From: Edaphobacter lichenicola
GTDB lineage: Bacteria; Acidobacteriota; Terriglobia; Terriglobales; Acidobacteriaceae
Direction: 5' to 3'
NCBI RefSeq assembly: GCF_025264645.1
Contig: NZ_CP073696.1
Coordinates: 5,456,001 to 5,520,000 of the forward strand
Length of the DNA stretch: 64,000 bases
Shown piece by piece: positions 63,055-64,000 of this stretch. Within the stretch, counting starts at the first letter, position 1. Each line of letters starts with the position of its first letter. The notes under the pieces are model-generated. The model ran no database searches, was not told where the DNA came from, and saw only the letters and a list, made by a program, of their open reading frames with translations. A program made the translations under genes and the position numbers.

Positions 63055-63600
63055 ATGTCACGTATTGGTAAGAAGCCGATCGCTCTACCCGTCGGAGTCA
63101 AGTACACGGTCAGCGAGAATGGCAACACCGTTCTGGTCGAAGGCCCCAAGGGCAAAGTCACCGCGATGCTGCCGGGCGGCATCAAGCTCGTCCAGAAAGA
63201 TGGTCAACTCCTTACCGAGCGGCAGACGGACAAGCAGGCAGCCTTCCACGGCCTCGCCCGCGCACTGGTCTTCAACGCCGTCACCGGCGTCACGACCGGC
63301 TGGACCAAAGAGATCGACATCGTCGGCATCGGTTACCGCGCTGAGCTGAAGGGGAAGAACATGGTGGTCTTCACTTTGGGCTACTCTCACCCCATCGAGT
63401 TCCCTCTGCCCACCGGAATCTCCGTCGAGATCGACCCCAAGCAGACTCACCTCACCGTCTCCGGTATCGACCGGCAAAAGGTAGGGCAGGTTGCTGCCGA
63501 CATGCGCTCTCTCCGTAAACCGGACCCTTACAAGAATAAGGGCGTTCGCTACACCGGCGAAGTACTGAAGAAGAAGGTCGGCAAGACCGGAGCGAAGTAA
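63055..63600 (+). CDS. rplF: 50S ribosomal protein L6
   Basis: The ATG at 63055 (MSRIGKKPIALPVG) gives 181 residues, the normal L6 start and size. An in-frame upstream codon at 62998 is not needed. SRIGKKPI, GKGPKGK-like (EGPKGKV) and RKPDPYKNKGVRYTGE are typical. Confidence 0.96.
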   Translation: MSRIGKKPIALPVGVKYTVSENGNTVLVEGPKGKVTAMLPGGIKLVQKDGQLLTERQTDKQAAFHGLARALVFNAVTGVTTGWTKEIDIVGIGYRAELKGKNMVVFTLGYSHPIEFPLPTGISVEIDPKQTHLTVSGIDRQKVGQVAADMRSLRKPDPYKNKGVRYTGEVLKKKVGKTGAK

Positions 63601-63710
63601 CTTTGTGAGGGGTGGCTGACAACGTCGAACCAGCCACTCCCCGCTCAACAAGTTTTATAACCCGAACGTCCTCAGCACTCTGGGTACGCCACTAGGAAGG
63701 AAAGTTAATC

Positions 63711-64000
63711 ATGATCAATCCACGTCAGCGCAATGTGATCCGCCAGCGCGTTCACACTCGCATCCGCGAGAAAATGTCCGGTACCGCCGAGCGTCCACGC
63801 CTCAACGTCTATCGTTCGCTCAACCACATCTACACCCAACTCATCGACGACCTCAACGGGGTCACTATTGCCTCTGCTTCCTCGATGGGCAAGAAGACCG
63901 AAGAGAAGAAGTATGGCGGGAACATCGCCGCAGCTGCCGAAGTGGGCAAGCTGATCGCCGAGCGCGCGAAAGAGAAGGGCATCAAGAAGATTGTGTTTGA
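63711..64000 (+). CDS. rplR: 50S ribosomal protein L18 (3' end cut by window)
   Basis: The frame starts at ATG 63711 with MINPRQRNVIRQRVHTRIREK and runs open to the window end. GTAERPRLNVYRSLNHIYTQLIDD and NIAAAAEVGKLIAERA are the L18 core, which binds 5S rRNA. About the last 25 residues are missing. Confidence 0.93.
   Translation, partial: MINPRQRNVIRQRVHTRIREKMSGTAERPRLNVYRSLNHIYTQLIDDLNGVTIASASSMGKKTEEKKYGGNIAAAAEVGKLIAERAKEKGIKKIVF

Overview
The window is GC-rich, plasmid-free-looking chromosomal DNA of a Gram-negative bacterium. Lipid A/Kdo genes (waaA, lpxK, waaC), many signal-peptide and lipoprotein genes, DUF4136 and carboxypeptidase-regulatory/TPR proteins, an exported NUP-family protein and short dispersed GTCAT...CTGC hairpin repeats together suggest an Acidobacteriota of the Terriglobia (Edaphobacter/Granulicella/Terriglobus type). 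That assignment is inference from gene style, not from a marker search. No rRNA, tRNA, CRISPR array, prophage or insertion sequence was seen.

Layout: 1-7 kb holds the end of an oxalate decarboxylase, ilvE, a MarC-type membrane protein, and the two core ergothioneine genes egtB and egtD, which are separated by two minus-strand genes (an exported Nif3-like protein and a DUF4136 protein). 7-9 kb holds molybdenum cofactor genes moaC and moeA. 9-16.3 kb is one long minus-strand run: waaA-lpxK-waaC, an ICMT-like methyltransferase, DUF3108, DUF2007, queC and a TPR protein closed by a strong terminator. 16.4-19.2 kb has an unknown secreted protein, a GNAT acetyltransferase and trmFO. 19.2-24 kb is a membrane-protein patch with more T-ending codons than its surroundings, containing a MarR regulator with a perfect operator-like palindrome. 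24-28 kb has der (with long extensions) and a DinG-type helicase. 28-32 kb has an exported GH13 alpha-glucosidase and queD/queE, which complete the preQ0 route with queC. 32-42 kb has a DUF1624 acyltransferase-like protein, an esterase, a NUP-family protein, a PIG-L deacetylase, a cation diffusion facilitator, a 56-residue gene, DUF1440, a sodium:solute symporter and a lipoprotein. 42-44 kb has a crotonase, an unusual VOC-domain/lumazine synthase fusion (ribH) and nusB. 44.5-49.5 kb has a large surface lipoprotein and an S9 peptidase.

49.5-64 kb is the str-S10-spc ribosomal cluster in one direction: rpsL-rpsG-fusA-tuf-rpsJ-rplC-rplD-rplW-rplB-rpsS-rplV-rpsC-rplP-rpmC-rpsQ-rplN-rplX-rplE-rpsN-rpsH-rplF-rplR (cut by the window end), preceded by a good sigma70-like promoter and a leader of about 500 nt that contains a terminator-like hairpin.

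The most interesting non-coding signals are (a) two copies of a 58-nt three-hairpin element whose middle stem carries compensatory changes, (b) a family of about ten short GTCAT-hairpin-CTGC repeats, also with compensated stems, (c) a pair of similar tails rich in CACCACA heptamers directly after the stop codons of two unrelated minus-strand genes, and (d) a 16-nt identical element upstream of a mini-hairpin and in the str leader.
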